This document shows, one piece after another, positions 23,123-34,200 of a stretch of 64,000 bases of DNA. The position numbers and the translations under genes are program-made. The number at the start of each line of letters is the position of its first letter. Within the stretch, counting starts at the first letter, position 1. The notes beneath the pieces were generated by a model, which was not told the origin of the DNA, searched no databases, and saw nothing but the letters and a program-made list of their open reading frames with translations. Location: NCBI RefSeq assembly GCF_932294415.1, contig NC_065535.1:89730862-89794861 (forward strand). The letters run 5' to 3'. Origin of the DNA: Quercus robur (taxonomy: Eukaryota > Streptophyta > Magnoliopsida > Fagales > Fagaceae).

Positions 23123-24818
23123 TAAATACTAGTACATTTTTCACTGTCACACTCATATTTTTCTTTCATAAATTACTTTTTCAAGAGATTTGCATCAGTC
23201 ATGCAAAAATTATGTCTATGTTAACTAAGAACTTATTTTTTCAATTTTACATAATCAATTATTTTAAAACATTCACATCATATTATTTATTTTATTGTCT
23301 ATTTTATTAAAATATTAATTTTTCATATTTTTTTAATTGTTTCTCTCTCTTCACATATCACAAGTTACAACCAGCATCCACTCCATTTATTCTCAGGAGA
23401 CACAAAGAATATATATATAAAAAAAATACATATACAAACCTACATTAGCCTTGCAAATTTACATGACTATTGTAGCTAAAAAGAAAAAAAAATACTTAAC
23501 TTTACACAAACTAGTGTGCTAAAATGAAAAAATACATAACCTCACATAGACCAATGTGTTAAAATTACATGGACTAATGTTTGATGATTTTTAAGGTTGA
23601 TTGACCAAAATTTTGCATTTAAGCAATTTTGTATGGACTAATGCAAACGCTTTAATTATCATATCTTCTATTGAAATAAGTTGTTTTGATAAAATGGCAG
23701 AAAATAAATGTTATAACTTTTTTGGGGTAGTTAAGTTAGATTTAATTTCGAAAGGTTATTTCTATATATATATATATATATATATTGATAGTTCTAATGG
23801 AAGAGAGGAGATTTAAACCCAATTGAGCTAAATTTTTTTTTGATAATTTCAAAAGGTTATGCTGATGGATTAAGAGTAATGAAAAAGGGAAAAACAAAAA
23901 TGAAAAACCGGCACTTGGCAATTTCTCTGTGAAGGAGTTGATGAATTTGGTGCGTGAACTGTGAAGTGCTATTCCCAAATGCATTTTCAGCATTGACGAC
24001 ACAAATATGCAAAGTGTTGATAAAATTAATTGAGTTAATCTGAAAAGCATTTATTAAATGGCACTGGCAACACAATAACCTACATTAATCCACCTCACAA
24101 TTGGTCACAAGTTTACAAAATGCACAGTCTGGCCTGTGTAAGACACAGCACCTTTTTTTTTTTTTTTTGGCTCTGGGTAAGACACACAGCACTTAATCAC
24201 ATGCCACATTTCTCTTTCATTCCCAACAACAGATTAATTATTAACGCACAGCACTTTCTTTCTTTTTTTTCTTTTTTTTTTTAGAAAAGACTCGCAGCAC
24301 TTAATAACATAGCACACCATGACACCACAACCCAGTAACAAATGCAGAAGACTTGAACATAAAAATCAAAATATGTTTATATATAATATAACATGTCACA
24401 GGATAATAAAAGAGCAATGCTACACATATAACAATTTTTGAGATCAATTTTATAATTGCTGAGTTGATAGATTATTATTGATTCTCATATGGACCCACTA
24501 TCACCGTTGACATTACTTTATTATTCACCATTCAAAACTTGCCACCTCAGACAATTGTGAAATTTGTTATCAATTTTGGTGTGTTTTTATACTTATTAGA
24601 TAACAATATGTCATAAAATAAACATTGTATCAACAATCAAGGGCCTTGTAGTTGAATTGGTACATTTTCATGCACAAAATACTTGAGAGTCTAGGGTGAA
24701 AACGATTCGAGCTGCGGAGTTAGCACGCGTATAGAAAAAGATTCGAATTGCGGAGTTAACAGTACATATGCGTGTGCGCATGCGCACACACACAATAACC
24801 CTCACAAATATGATGTCT
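23123..24818. other. Intergenic region with simple repeats
   Basis: No gene is recognised. A TA microsatellite lies at about 23764-23786, and poly-T runs at about 24152-24168 and 24270-24282. A short tract at 24652-24790 contains a duplicated phrase (GATTCGAGCTGCGGAGTTA / GATTCGAATTGCGGAGTTA) and a GTGTGCGCATGCGCACAC palindrome at about 24774-24790. Confidence 0.4.
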
Positions 24819-25000
24819 TTTTTTTTTTTTTTAAGAAAGTTTCAATTTATCGCGTCCGCTCCTGAAGATAGTTCTTTATCATCAAACCAAGACACCAATC
24901 AGTTTTTGGTGTAGATAGGGATTGAACCCTAGATCTCTTATACAACCATTAGAGACTTTACCTATTGAGCTAACTGGAACCCACCACAAATCTGATGTCT
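24803..25000 (-). mobile_element. tRNA-derived SINE with 16-bp target duplication
   Basis: The body is 24819-24984 on the minus strand. It starts GGGTTCCAGTTAGCTCAATA (A-box-like TAGCTCAATAGGTAAAG), carries GGGTTCAATCCC as a B box, and ends in an A-rich tail seen as poly-T on the plus strand. Flanks CACAAATATGATGTCT (24803-24818) and CACAAATCTGATGTCT (24985-25000) match at 15 of 16 positions. It belongs to the same family as the copy at 58846-59005. Confidence 0.88.
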
Positions 25001-27030
25001 TGATAAGAAAGGATTGATTATAAATAAAATATCATAAACACGGTCAGTTGAGGGTAGATGAGACGTGATTAATGATTTGCTTTAATTAAGCAATGGGAAA
25101 GTCTTTTGGTTGCTAGAATTTAGTTTGATGACAATTCAGGGTAATTTGGTTAGCTAAACCAACTTCATTATGCTTTCCTTGGAAGAAATGATCACTTAAG
25201 AATTTTTTAAATTTGAAGGATCTTGTCAATTATCATTAATTAAATGAGGCCAGATGGCTTTTTCATAGCTTTAATTAATTAGGCTGAGAAGGAAGGGAAA
25301 TAAAACCGATTGTTAATTAAAGTTATTTTTAGTTAAACTTATGGCTTGCACGTGGGCTTGCTCATGGGCTTTGGATCTTGCAAGTGCTCCAAGCCCACTT
25401 TGCAAAGTCCTCCTCTCAGGCCCATGTATAAGCTTTAATTGACCCATTTGCCTCTCAATACCGCAATCCCTCAAAACCTCTATTGGTTTTATATGGACAT
25501 AGTCACATAGGACACTAAAAAAATAGGTACAAATAACGGGCCCAAAATAACTAGGCTTGGTCTATTTTGGGCCTTGGGAAAGAGAGATTTAACATGTTCA
25601 TTCATAAAGCCTTTTACTCCTACCAAGTTGGTCAACTTGTTGACATGAATGTATTGATCACAATATAGAAATTGAGTGATTTTTAGGGTTCTTGCCTCTA
25701 AGTCAAAGTGGCCTACGCCAATTTCAAATGCTTGTACACCGGCCTGAAAATGGTGTACACTGCTCTAGTCAGTAAGTTATGAAATGGGCTTAAAAATGAG
25801 TTTGTGTCTCGAGAAATAAATTTTTGGGCTTAACACATGATATATGTCAGATCATTGTGGTAGAGATTGTGTACATCATTAGAAAAGGGGACCTTGGATA
25901 TCGGCCGAAATAAAAGGGGTGACTACAAGGATATTCTATTAATAAGCTCTGTCCATTATTTTGGAAGAGCTTCTCTTCCATCTTAGTAACTTAGAAAACA
26001 TTGTTGCCAATAGGTAGGCTTTGTCCATTCTCTTGGATGACTGTCCCCTTCTTCTAGGTACTTAGAAAATTTTGCCTTTAGTTATTAGGCTTGGTCCATT
26101 AATCTTTTGGACAATCTCTTCCCATTTTTTATTTTTAGTTTTGTTGGGTTCCTACTTCCTTGGGAGGTTAGCTTGTAAATGGGTCATTCCAACCCTTGTT
26201 CTCTCTTTTGCCAATGAGGTTTGTACAAGCTTTTAGTTTTGTAATTATCACTTTCAATTCGTTTTAATGTACATCCATTAAAAAAAGAGAAAAAAAAGGC
26301 CTAATTAATAGTAATAGAATAACAAGTAGTAGGAAGACTTTTGGTTGGTCACTTGGTCCACACTAATAAGTGACTTGGTCCAAGTGACAAAGACCGTGGA
26401 GGAATGCATGCTTGGGCACACCATTGCCCAAGCAACAAGGCACATCCTCTCTTTGTAGGTTCAAATTTCACTACCAATTAAGCTACGGTTAACAAGGGCA
26501 CACATGTGTCTCGACTTTATTTTTTCCAATTCATGGGGCCAATGAAGACTTCCATGGCAGACATTTAATACACAGTTCACTCCTCCACCCGACTCTGAGG
26601 AAAGAAATTAAGATGGACTACAACCTCTCATCCACAGCACATTCACAAAAACAGAAAGTTACACTTTTATTACCCTTGACCACAACCATGCAAAGCTTAA
26701 AAGATATGAGAACGACATCAGAGAGCCATTAATTTGTAAGATGGAATTAGCTAAGTCACACACATGCATGCAGTGGGTATCAGATTTCAGTACACAGCAC
26801 AGCAAACACAGCAATATACTAGCATATTCAAATATTTCTTACGTAGGTGGCTGCAAACATGAAGTAGAAAGTAAAAAAGATAAAAAGTACAGTCTGTGAA
26901 GAGAGAGAGAGAGAGAGAGAGAGAGTGAGACTTTTGTTTGTGTGTGTGATGGATTGACTATGTGTTGTCCCGTCACAAAGGTCGTGATGATTATCAAGAT
27001 TAAAAGCTGACTGACATATTCATGAAGATC
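25001..27030. other. Intergenic region
   Basis: No gene is recognised. The part at about 25340-26290 is richer in GC (for example GGTTAGCTTGTAAATGGGTC) and ends in an A-rich tail near 26275-26300. This could be the 3' UTR of an old non-LTR element, but no coding motif confirms it. A GA microsatellite lies at about 26899-26926. Confidence 0.35.
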
Positions 27031-27044
27031 CTATCCATCTCATA

Positions 27045-27062
27045 CCCCCCCCCCCCCCCCCC
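27045..27062. repeat. Poly-C homopolymer tract
   Basis: An uninterrupted run of about 17 C residues, immediately followed by ACACGCGC. Confidence 0.9.
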
Positions 27063-27798
27063 ACACGCGCTCTTTTCATTGTTTCTTTTCCACACTCTAA
27101 AGTCTAATCTCTTCCCACCTATTTGCCAATGTGATTGATTTGAATTGTAGATTTGAAGGGAACCTTTGTTGTGGGAGAGTGGATTAAAAAATTTTCCTTG
27201 TTTCGTATTGTCTGTCACACTGGAATAATTGCTGGTGCTCCTTTCTTATCTCCTTCCTCCACGAGTGAAGCAACAACACAACAAGAAGAAAATAATTAAA
27301 AAAAACCTATAAACAAGAAGAAAGTATTGGTGGTGGGAAAGAACAATGGAAAAGAAAAGAGAGAACTCTCAATCTGTGAGTTTGTGTAAAATAAGGCAGC
27401 TTTTATTTGCAAAGCTGTTTTATGTTTTTTCTCACCCTTTAAAAGGGCATCAAAAGATATTGTTTTGCAGTCTATCCAACATTGGACACCGTGTTGCATT
27501 ACCCCTTGTTGGACTCATATGTTCGAGAAGTCGCTGTTATGGCCATGCATGGACTTTCGGTACATAACATCATTTTTTATATTCGAAAGGTTCATGTCAC
27601 AAAGAGTGACAAAGAGTAATGACAACACATTTTTTATTATACACCACAGGTACACATAATGACATGGACTGAAATCAAGGCTTCAAAACAGTAATGCATA
27701 GAGTATGCAATAAAATAAAATTATTTATTGACATAGGGACTGAAAACACAATTTTAATGGAGTGTGTATAAAACGTGGAAGAGTGTGACATAAGATTA
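27063..27798. other. Intergenic region
   Basis: No gene is supported. Short open frames on both strands show no known protein pattern. Confidence 0.4.
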
Positions 27799-27801
27799 TA
27801 A

Positions 27802-28169
27802 GAGCAACCACTTTTACAAGAAATTTTTTATCTATTTTACAAAAAAAAAAAAAAAAAACTTTTTTTTTTCTATTTTACACATTCATTTTTATAAAATACC
27901 CCTATCAATTCATCTATTTTATCATTTATTTTATTTAAATAATAATATTTCTTTAATTTTTTATTATATTAAACAAACCACTACCCATATGGTACTCACG
28001 CACCTTTTTCTTTCTTTGTTGTGAGAAGAAGAGAAATGAGAGTGCAAAGTAGTTTTGTATATTTACACATTTTTACAAATACTAATATGGATGTTTTTTA
28101 AATTAGAATGTATAAAATTGAGTACTTTTTGTATTTTGTAAATTTTTGCAACTACTGATATAATTGCTC
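27802..28169. mobile_element. PIF/Harbinger-like MITE, 368 bp
   Basis: It begins GAGCAACCACTTTTAC and ends ATAATTGCTC, with TAA directly outside both ends. The interior has the family phrases TTTTTCTATTTTACACATTC and CTATTTTATCATTTATTTTATTT also seen in the 17523 element. It is an internally deleted relative without the hairpin. Confidence 0.7.
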
Positions 28170-29547
28170 TAAGAAACCAATTATGATATGTTATAATGAT
28201 GAGATGTAAATACACAGAGTGCACTTTTTGAAGGTTTTCTCAGTGATTGTTTCGCATTTTTGACTGGTAATAATTAGCATTTTCTGTTCAACTGATCAAC
28301 TCAAAGACATAAATTTCAAGGTCATTGTCAGCTAGCTGTTTAACACTTCTAGTTATTACTTTATAAGAAAATCTTTTGCATGAGAAGTTCATGAGAACCT
28401 CTATCTTTTGGCAGCCTGGCAGGTATATAAACATGAGATATATACCTCATCAACCTGTACACGTACACTTGAAGGGAGAAGAACGTGTTTAAAGAATAGT
28501 ATTAGAAATGGAACATGGCATGAGGATCATAAAGACAAATTTGTAAGGACTAGTCTCTAGAGCTAGTCAAAGATGTCGCCTTAGACAAGAGAGGAGGAAA
28601 GAGAGCTAACAAAAAGACACCGCAAAGACTGCAACTATTAATTAACTTTCTCTCATATTCATTGCAATTTGCACTCCATAGTCCATACAGAATTACAGAC
28701 ACTGTTTGAACCTTTTTTTTTCTTCTGTTTTTTTCAAAAACTTGAAATTCCGAGTTCCCATGCTTCTTCTTATTCTTTCGGATTTACGTATCTGAGAGGG
28801 TAAAAGATGTGAAGAGTGAAGACAGACGAGAGGGACAGAGATGGTTAAGTCACATTACTAACAGAGCTGTCTCTGTGAACTAACCCCACCTCCTTCTCTC
28901 ACATCAATCACCAATTTTCTGTTAATAATCCCATATCTCTACTTTTATTTTTTAATATATAAATAGTAGTACTTGTACTATACTAATGGATCATTTTTTC
29001 TCTGTACTATCCCAACCCATTTCTCTCAAATCAATCACCAATTTTGTTTTCAATAATAATTTACGTCGAATCAATATTGTAAAATATATGTTATAAAATT
29101 TGGAATATACCTCGAACATTATTTATGTAAGAAAATTCTATTTACTATTATAAAATTTATTAGGAAAAGGTTAACAAGCAAAGACAAAATGTTGACAAAA
29201 AATCAAAAATTTTAACACAAATTTTGGTGTTTATAGTACCTGTTAACACAACTCAATTTATTATATGAATTTTATAAAGTAATTTGATAATAAATATAAT
29301 TAATGAATTTTAATAAAATAATATCTTAATTATTTTTCATCATAAACACGTAGGTTTGTAAATGGTGTGATACTATGGTCACAAATTATTTACAATATTT
29401 TTAATGATATAGCAAATTTTTACTAGTTTTTATCTCATCCATTACTAATATTATTTTTTTTACTTAACAATAATCACTTGTTCAATCCATTTATAAAATA
29501 ATTCATGTTTTTAGCCTTTTTTTGATATAAAATTACAATAATTCTAA
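28170..29547. other. Intergenic region
   Basis: No gene is recognised. A palindromic TATA-like stretch (GGTATATAAAC ... GATATATACC) lies at about 28422-28447, and a short sequence resembling a miR399 mimic site lies at 28395-28414. Neither is enough to call a gene. Confidence 0.35.
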
Positions 29548-29856
29548 GAGTACTTACATTAGTAAATGCAAAATAGTGCAAAATAGAAAAAGTGTTGAGA
29601 TATGCACATTTTAACCAAAAAATATCTGCATCAGTGGATGTAAAATTATGCATTTAATATTTTAGTATTTTTTTGTTAGTGTTGGGTATGTGAGAGAGAG
29701 GAGTAGTGAGTGAGGAAATAATAAAAAATTGTAAAAGAATGAATATTTTATTAAATAAATATATAGAATAATTAGACTAATGTAAATGTTTTGTAAAAAT
29801 AAATGTGTAAAATATAAAAAATAAATAGAAAGAAACTTTTATACCTGCGGTTGCTC
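29548..29856. mobile_element. PIF/Harbinger-like MITE, about 309 bp
   Basis: It begins GAGTACTTACATTAG and ends TGCGGTTGCTC, with TAA immediately outside both ends (29545-29547 and 29857-29859). The interior phrases (GCAAAATAGAAAAAGTG, CATCAGTGGATGTAAAATTATGCA) match the other members of this family in the window. Confidence 0.7.
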
Positions 29857-30060
29857 TAACATAACATCGTCATTAAAGAGAGAGAAGGCATTGTTTCACT
29901 ACTTTTGGGTACACTATTTCGTGGTTTTATTTTAATTTAAAAAAAAAAAAAAAAAAAGGAACCATAAGCATATTTGGAACACCCTCAAAAAAAAAAAAAA
30001 TAAGCATATTTGGAATGTCAGTCCTTTCTTATTCTCATTTATTTCCCACTCATTTTTCTC

Positions 30061-30600
30061 TATATAAACTCCATCCATCTCTTCAGAAAGTATGCTCTTC
30101 TTGCACAATTATATCACTTCATAGCACACCTTATAGACATTGTGTCCTCACAGTCATTCCATGCCTGTCTTTTCCTTATCAAAATGCTCTCGGTCTTTGC
30201 TGGTCAACAATCTCTTCCCTATTGGGAATCAAACATGAGGCCTAAGAATCGTGAGAGGAAACACCTGCCCCTTGGCTTCCACCACAAATGGAGAAGGAAG
30301 AAAACCGTAGGGTTTTGATGGTGCTATCCTAACTGAGCTTTTCTCTCTCTCTCTCTCTCTTCTTGCAAGATCTTTTTTCTTGACCTTGCAAGGCTTTTTT
30401 ATTTTTATTTTATTGTTATAGCCATTTTCTAATCTGTTTTTGTTTATGATTTTTATTCTTGTCTTGACCAAACCTCCCATCTTATCACTTTCTCGCTATT
30501 CCTCCTGAGCTTTACATTATAATGTTAGACCATGTATACAAGATGTATATATTGTCTGTAAGTTGTAATCTGTAATATTTCAATAAACTACTGTAATTTT
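30061..30600 (+). other. Possible short-ORF transcript unit
   Basis: A TATA-like TATATAAACTCC at 30061-30072 is followed by three small open frames: about 10 codons near 30091, 25 codons at 30161-30238, and 44 codons at 30184-30318. The last ends in a strongly basic stretch, RKHLPLGFHHKWRRKKTVGF. An AATAAA signal lies at about 30582. I do not recognise the peptide. It could be a small-protein gene, a non-coding RNA or chance. Confidence 0.3.
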
Positions 30601-31050
30601 AAGTTTTTATTAATGTTCTATGGTCTTCTCTTTCTTGTTTATAGTCTGGAAGACACTGGCAAACTAAGTTGGCAATTTTTTGTTTTTATTTTTGTTTTGT
30701 GGGGGATTTAAATTAAAACAAGTTGGCAGTTTATGACGATGCTCCATTATATATTAATCTCGTTTATCATAATTCAGTTTCTTGTTCAGTAGTAGTTTCA
30801 AATATGCCATGGTTAAGTGCTTGCCTCGGATACTTGTCCTTGTCCATCTTATGCAGTCAATAAGTTGATAATTAAGCATTTTGTAGTTTCCTTACGTTAC
30901 TTGTTACCAAACATTAAAAAAAGGTTAAAAAGGAAGAAGTATCATTCAGTTTCAGTCGCATAAGTTTTATAATTGTCAGGAAAAGGCTGTTTTATTGTGA
31001 TGGCTCAGCAGAGAGAAAAAAAAACTAGCAGCTCATTGAACCTAAAGTTT

Positions 31051-31073
31051 AGGGGGGGGGGGGGGGGGGGGGG
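31051..31073. repeat. Poly-G homopolymer tract
   Basis: An uninterrupted run of about 23 G residues, followed by CGTGTTTGGCAGGCAGG. Confidence 0.9.
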
Positions 31074-31615
31074 CGTGTTTGGCAGGCAGGAGAATTTAAA
31101 CGACAGTTGTTGTTTAAATAATATAATATGTATTTTTATAATATATTTTTATTTATATAGTTTTTTAAAAAACTTAAATAATTTTAGTACAACAATATTA
31201 TCAAACAACTTTTTAAATTTTGATGCCGAAAATTTGTCTCTGCTGTAAAGCAAAGCAAAGAAAAACAATGGATTCTGAAAGCCGGGTGACATTTTTAAGA
31301 TTAAGAAAATTTGGGGGTCAAGATTTCCAATATTGGCACTTTTATCACCGAGACAAAAAATTGATGAAATTTAACCCATTAAACCTTAAGGACTTGTACA
31401 GGATATGATAACTTTATTTGCACAAGATGTATGGATCATATATGATTATATACGCTTTGATACTTTAGTGTCCCGGGTATCTCATAGTTATTAGTTAATA
31501 TAATACAATAGATATAACTTTTGGTAATTTTTATACTAAATGTGTAACAAAAGCTAAAAACTAACATTAAAGAAAAAAAGAAAAGAAAAGAAAAAAAACT
31601 TGTTTTGTTAAATAA

Positions 31616-32897
31616 CAAAAATTAGCATCAGTATGGGTAAAATCTTGTAAAATAGAAAAAGTTACTCATTTTACACATTTTAAGCAAAAAAATCCCACAT
31701 CAGTGGGTGTAAAATTATGCATTTATGTACAATTGCTACAGTAATCGTGCATATATGCACAGTTACTGTAACTTTTTTATTTATTATTTTATATTTTTTT
31801 TTCTCTCCTCTCTCTTGCCTTGTTAGGCTCTCTCTCTCTCACCCACTCTTCAATGCCAAGAAGAAGAAGAAGAAGTCGAAAATCACAACAACCTAGCATC
31901 GCTAACCACCACCATTGCAACCTAGTACTGCCAACCACCACCACAACAACACGGACACACCACAAAATCATCAAAATCGTTTTAAGGCTTAGTTTGGATT
32001 GAGCTGAAAAGTAGCGCGTTTGCGTTTGCGTTTTTTCCTTTTTTTTTTTTTTTTTTTTTTTGGCTTTCACGCGTTTTTTAGACTTGTGGTTACTGTTCAT
32101 GTACTGTTCAATGAATAGTAACTGCAAAATTTGACTTTTTTTAACTTTTTCAGCCAATCAATGCACATCATGTACTATTTATAGACCCAAAAATTTCACT
32201 TTTCAGTAATTTTTTCATTAAAAATGAGTCTCACGATACTATTCACATATTTAAAAATTATTTTGCTACAGCGTTTTCAGTTTTCAATTTTTAGCTGTAT
32301 CCAAATGGACCCTAAATCTAGATCCAAATTCATCAAACCCATATATAAATTCATATAAATAATCAAACCGAAATTGAAAAAAGAAGAAGGAGAAGGAGAA
32401 GAAAGAAAGAAGAAGATGCTGAAGAAGAGGAAAGAAAAACCCAAACCAAAATTTTGCTTTCTCAGTCCAAAATCACTGCCCTTAATCAAACCCAACCCAA
32501 AATCATTGTCTATAATAAAAGTATAAAACCCAAATTGTAAAAGAAGAAGAGGAAAGAAAAAGATACTCAAAAAAAAAAAAAAAAAAAAAAAGAAAAAAAG
32601 AAGGAGAAGAAAGAGAGAGGGAGATAGAAATAAGGACAAGAAGAAGAAGAAGGGAGTATATTCAGTCTCTCAGAGGAAAAATAAGTAAGTGTTAGGTGAG
32701 AAAAAAGAAGTAAGTGTTAGGTGGGGTAGGTGAGAAATAATAGAAAAAGTGAGGAAAAATATTATTTTAATAAAAAAATGTGTATAATAGATAAATTGAT
32801 GTGTGTATTTTGTAAAAGTTATGGTGTAAAATAGAAAAAATAATTTTTTTTTGTATAAAATAAACAGAATCTTTTAGACATACTAATGCGATTGCTC
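31616..32897. mobile_element. PIF/Harbinger-like MITE, about 1.28 kb, with hairpin and nested insertion
   Basis: The right end GCGATTGCTC is followed by TAA. The left end is eroded (TTAGCATCAGTATGGG), so the start is approximate. Internal family phrases include AATAGAAAAAGTTACTCATT and CCCACATCAGTGGGTGTAAA. A hairpin with a GCTACAGTAA stem and a GTGCATATATGCAC centre lies at 31732-31771. The element has been interrupted by a second MITE at 31986-32312. Purine-rich low-complexity DNA fills much of the right half. Confidence 0.6.
31986..32312. mobile_element. Nested MITE with GGCTTAGTTTGGAT ends, 327 bp
   Basis: It begins GGCTTAGTTTGGATTGAGCT and ends with the imperfect reverse complement (right end inverted: GGGTCCATTTGGATACAGCT). 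It is flanked on both sides by TAA (31983-31985 and 32313-32315). It lies entirely inside the larger hairpin-bearing MITE, which dates it as the later insertion. Confidence 0.75.
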
Positions 32898-32900
32898 TAA

Positions 32901-33062
32901 CGGTAGAGATGATTTTTAATCTGTTAGGTTGAGAACTTCAACCCCACCTAATTTATTGCATGTTCAGAAACTAACTCAACTCAACGCACATGGTTGGATT
33001 AGGTTTGGTTGGGTTAATGAATGGTTCATACATATTTTATGTCTTAAAAAAAATTGGGCTAT

Positions 33063-33135
<73 letters not shown>

Positions 33136-33819
33136 TCTTTTGATGAATGAAATTTTGGGCTAATTTCATCTATTACTTAAACAATATTTCTAATAAATAA
33201 TTAAAATTTTTATAACATGGTTAAATTATAGAATAAGGTTTCTCTCTAAACTAATTTAGAGAGAAATCTTTCAAACTTCTTATATATTCTTTTATTAGTT
33301 GTGAATTTGGATTACATTTGCATGTCAAATTTAGTTAAAATTCAATATTATTTATTATTCGATCAATAAATTTATTTTGTATACATAATTTTATACCACA
33401 AAAATTTGGAATTTAAACATTTGATTGATGACATAGCTATTGAACTTTGATATTTTTGAAATTTTGCATAAGTCACTCTCTCCAACCTCTATACGAAGGA
33501 TATAGTAAAAATATACAATCTAGTTAGTTCATCATGATTAATTCTCAAAATACCAAAATCAACAAACTAAAAAAATAAAATAAGAGTATTAAAATAAACT
33601 TATATACATGTTGGGTAGGTTAGATGAGTTGAAAAATTTGTCAACCTAAAGTAAACTCGACCTGAGGTTGAAAGTAAAAATTTCAAACCTACCAAACCCA
33701 CGAAAACTAATTACTTGAGGCATTTGGTTGGATTGGGTCAATTTCATTGGTGGGTTTGATTCAAACCCCTAAATAGGACATCAAATTTCAAACTTTGATA
33801 TTGCTATTAGACTACTTGG
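32901..33819. other. Intergenic region with long poly-T tract
   Basis: No gene is seen. Several TTTTG repeats run into a poly-T tract of about 40 bases (about 33088-33128). Confidence 0.4.
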
Positions 33820-34200
33820 TTGCTGCCCCCTCTGGATCCCCTTCTTGGTGAAGCTCACGCCGCGTTTTTGGCACTCATGTTGTCCTCCTTCCACGGTCTT
33901 GTTCTACTTGAACGGGACTAGCAAAGAGTGATAGAAGTTTCCCAACAATCTTCTACACTTACTCTAGAGTTTCTTTCCCTTTTAATCCTTTTGTTTTTTA
34001 TTGCTTTAAATTCCCTTGCTTGTTGGGATTTTTGTTTTGTAAACAGGGAATTTAATTTTTTTTGCCCCATAATCTTGCTAGTTGGGAAGCTCTTGGGGTG
34101 AGCTCATAAACATCTCTTCCCAAGTCCAAGATAAGGTTTTGGTCTCTCCGACTCTCCCCCTTTTTTTTTGTTTACCATATTCCTTACTTATTAAAAAAAT
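33820..34200 (+). mobile_element. LINE 3' remnant (RNase H tail)
   Basis: One frame reads LLGEAHAAFLALMLSSFHGL and then LLERD, which resembles the GEAxAAxLAL helix and following aspartate of the RNase H domain in LINE ORF2. Stop codons interrupt it, and an A-rich tail (TTATTAAAAAAATATA) closes the fragment. It is a short, decayed copy. Confidence 0.6.

Noticed and set aside
24819..24984. Considered as a functional tRNA gene on the minus strand
   Set aside because: A- and B-box-like sequences are present, but there is no complete cloverleaf. A long body, A tail and target duplication mark it as a SINE.
32277..32639. 120-codon minus-strand ORF with long Leu/Phe runs
   Set aside because: It arises from purine-rich simple sequence (GAAGAAGAA and poly-A) inside a MITE.
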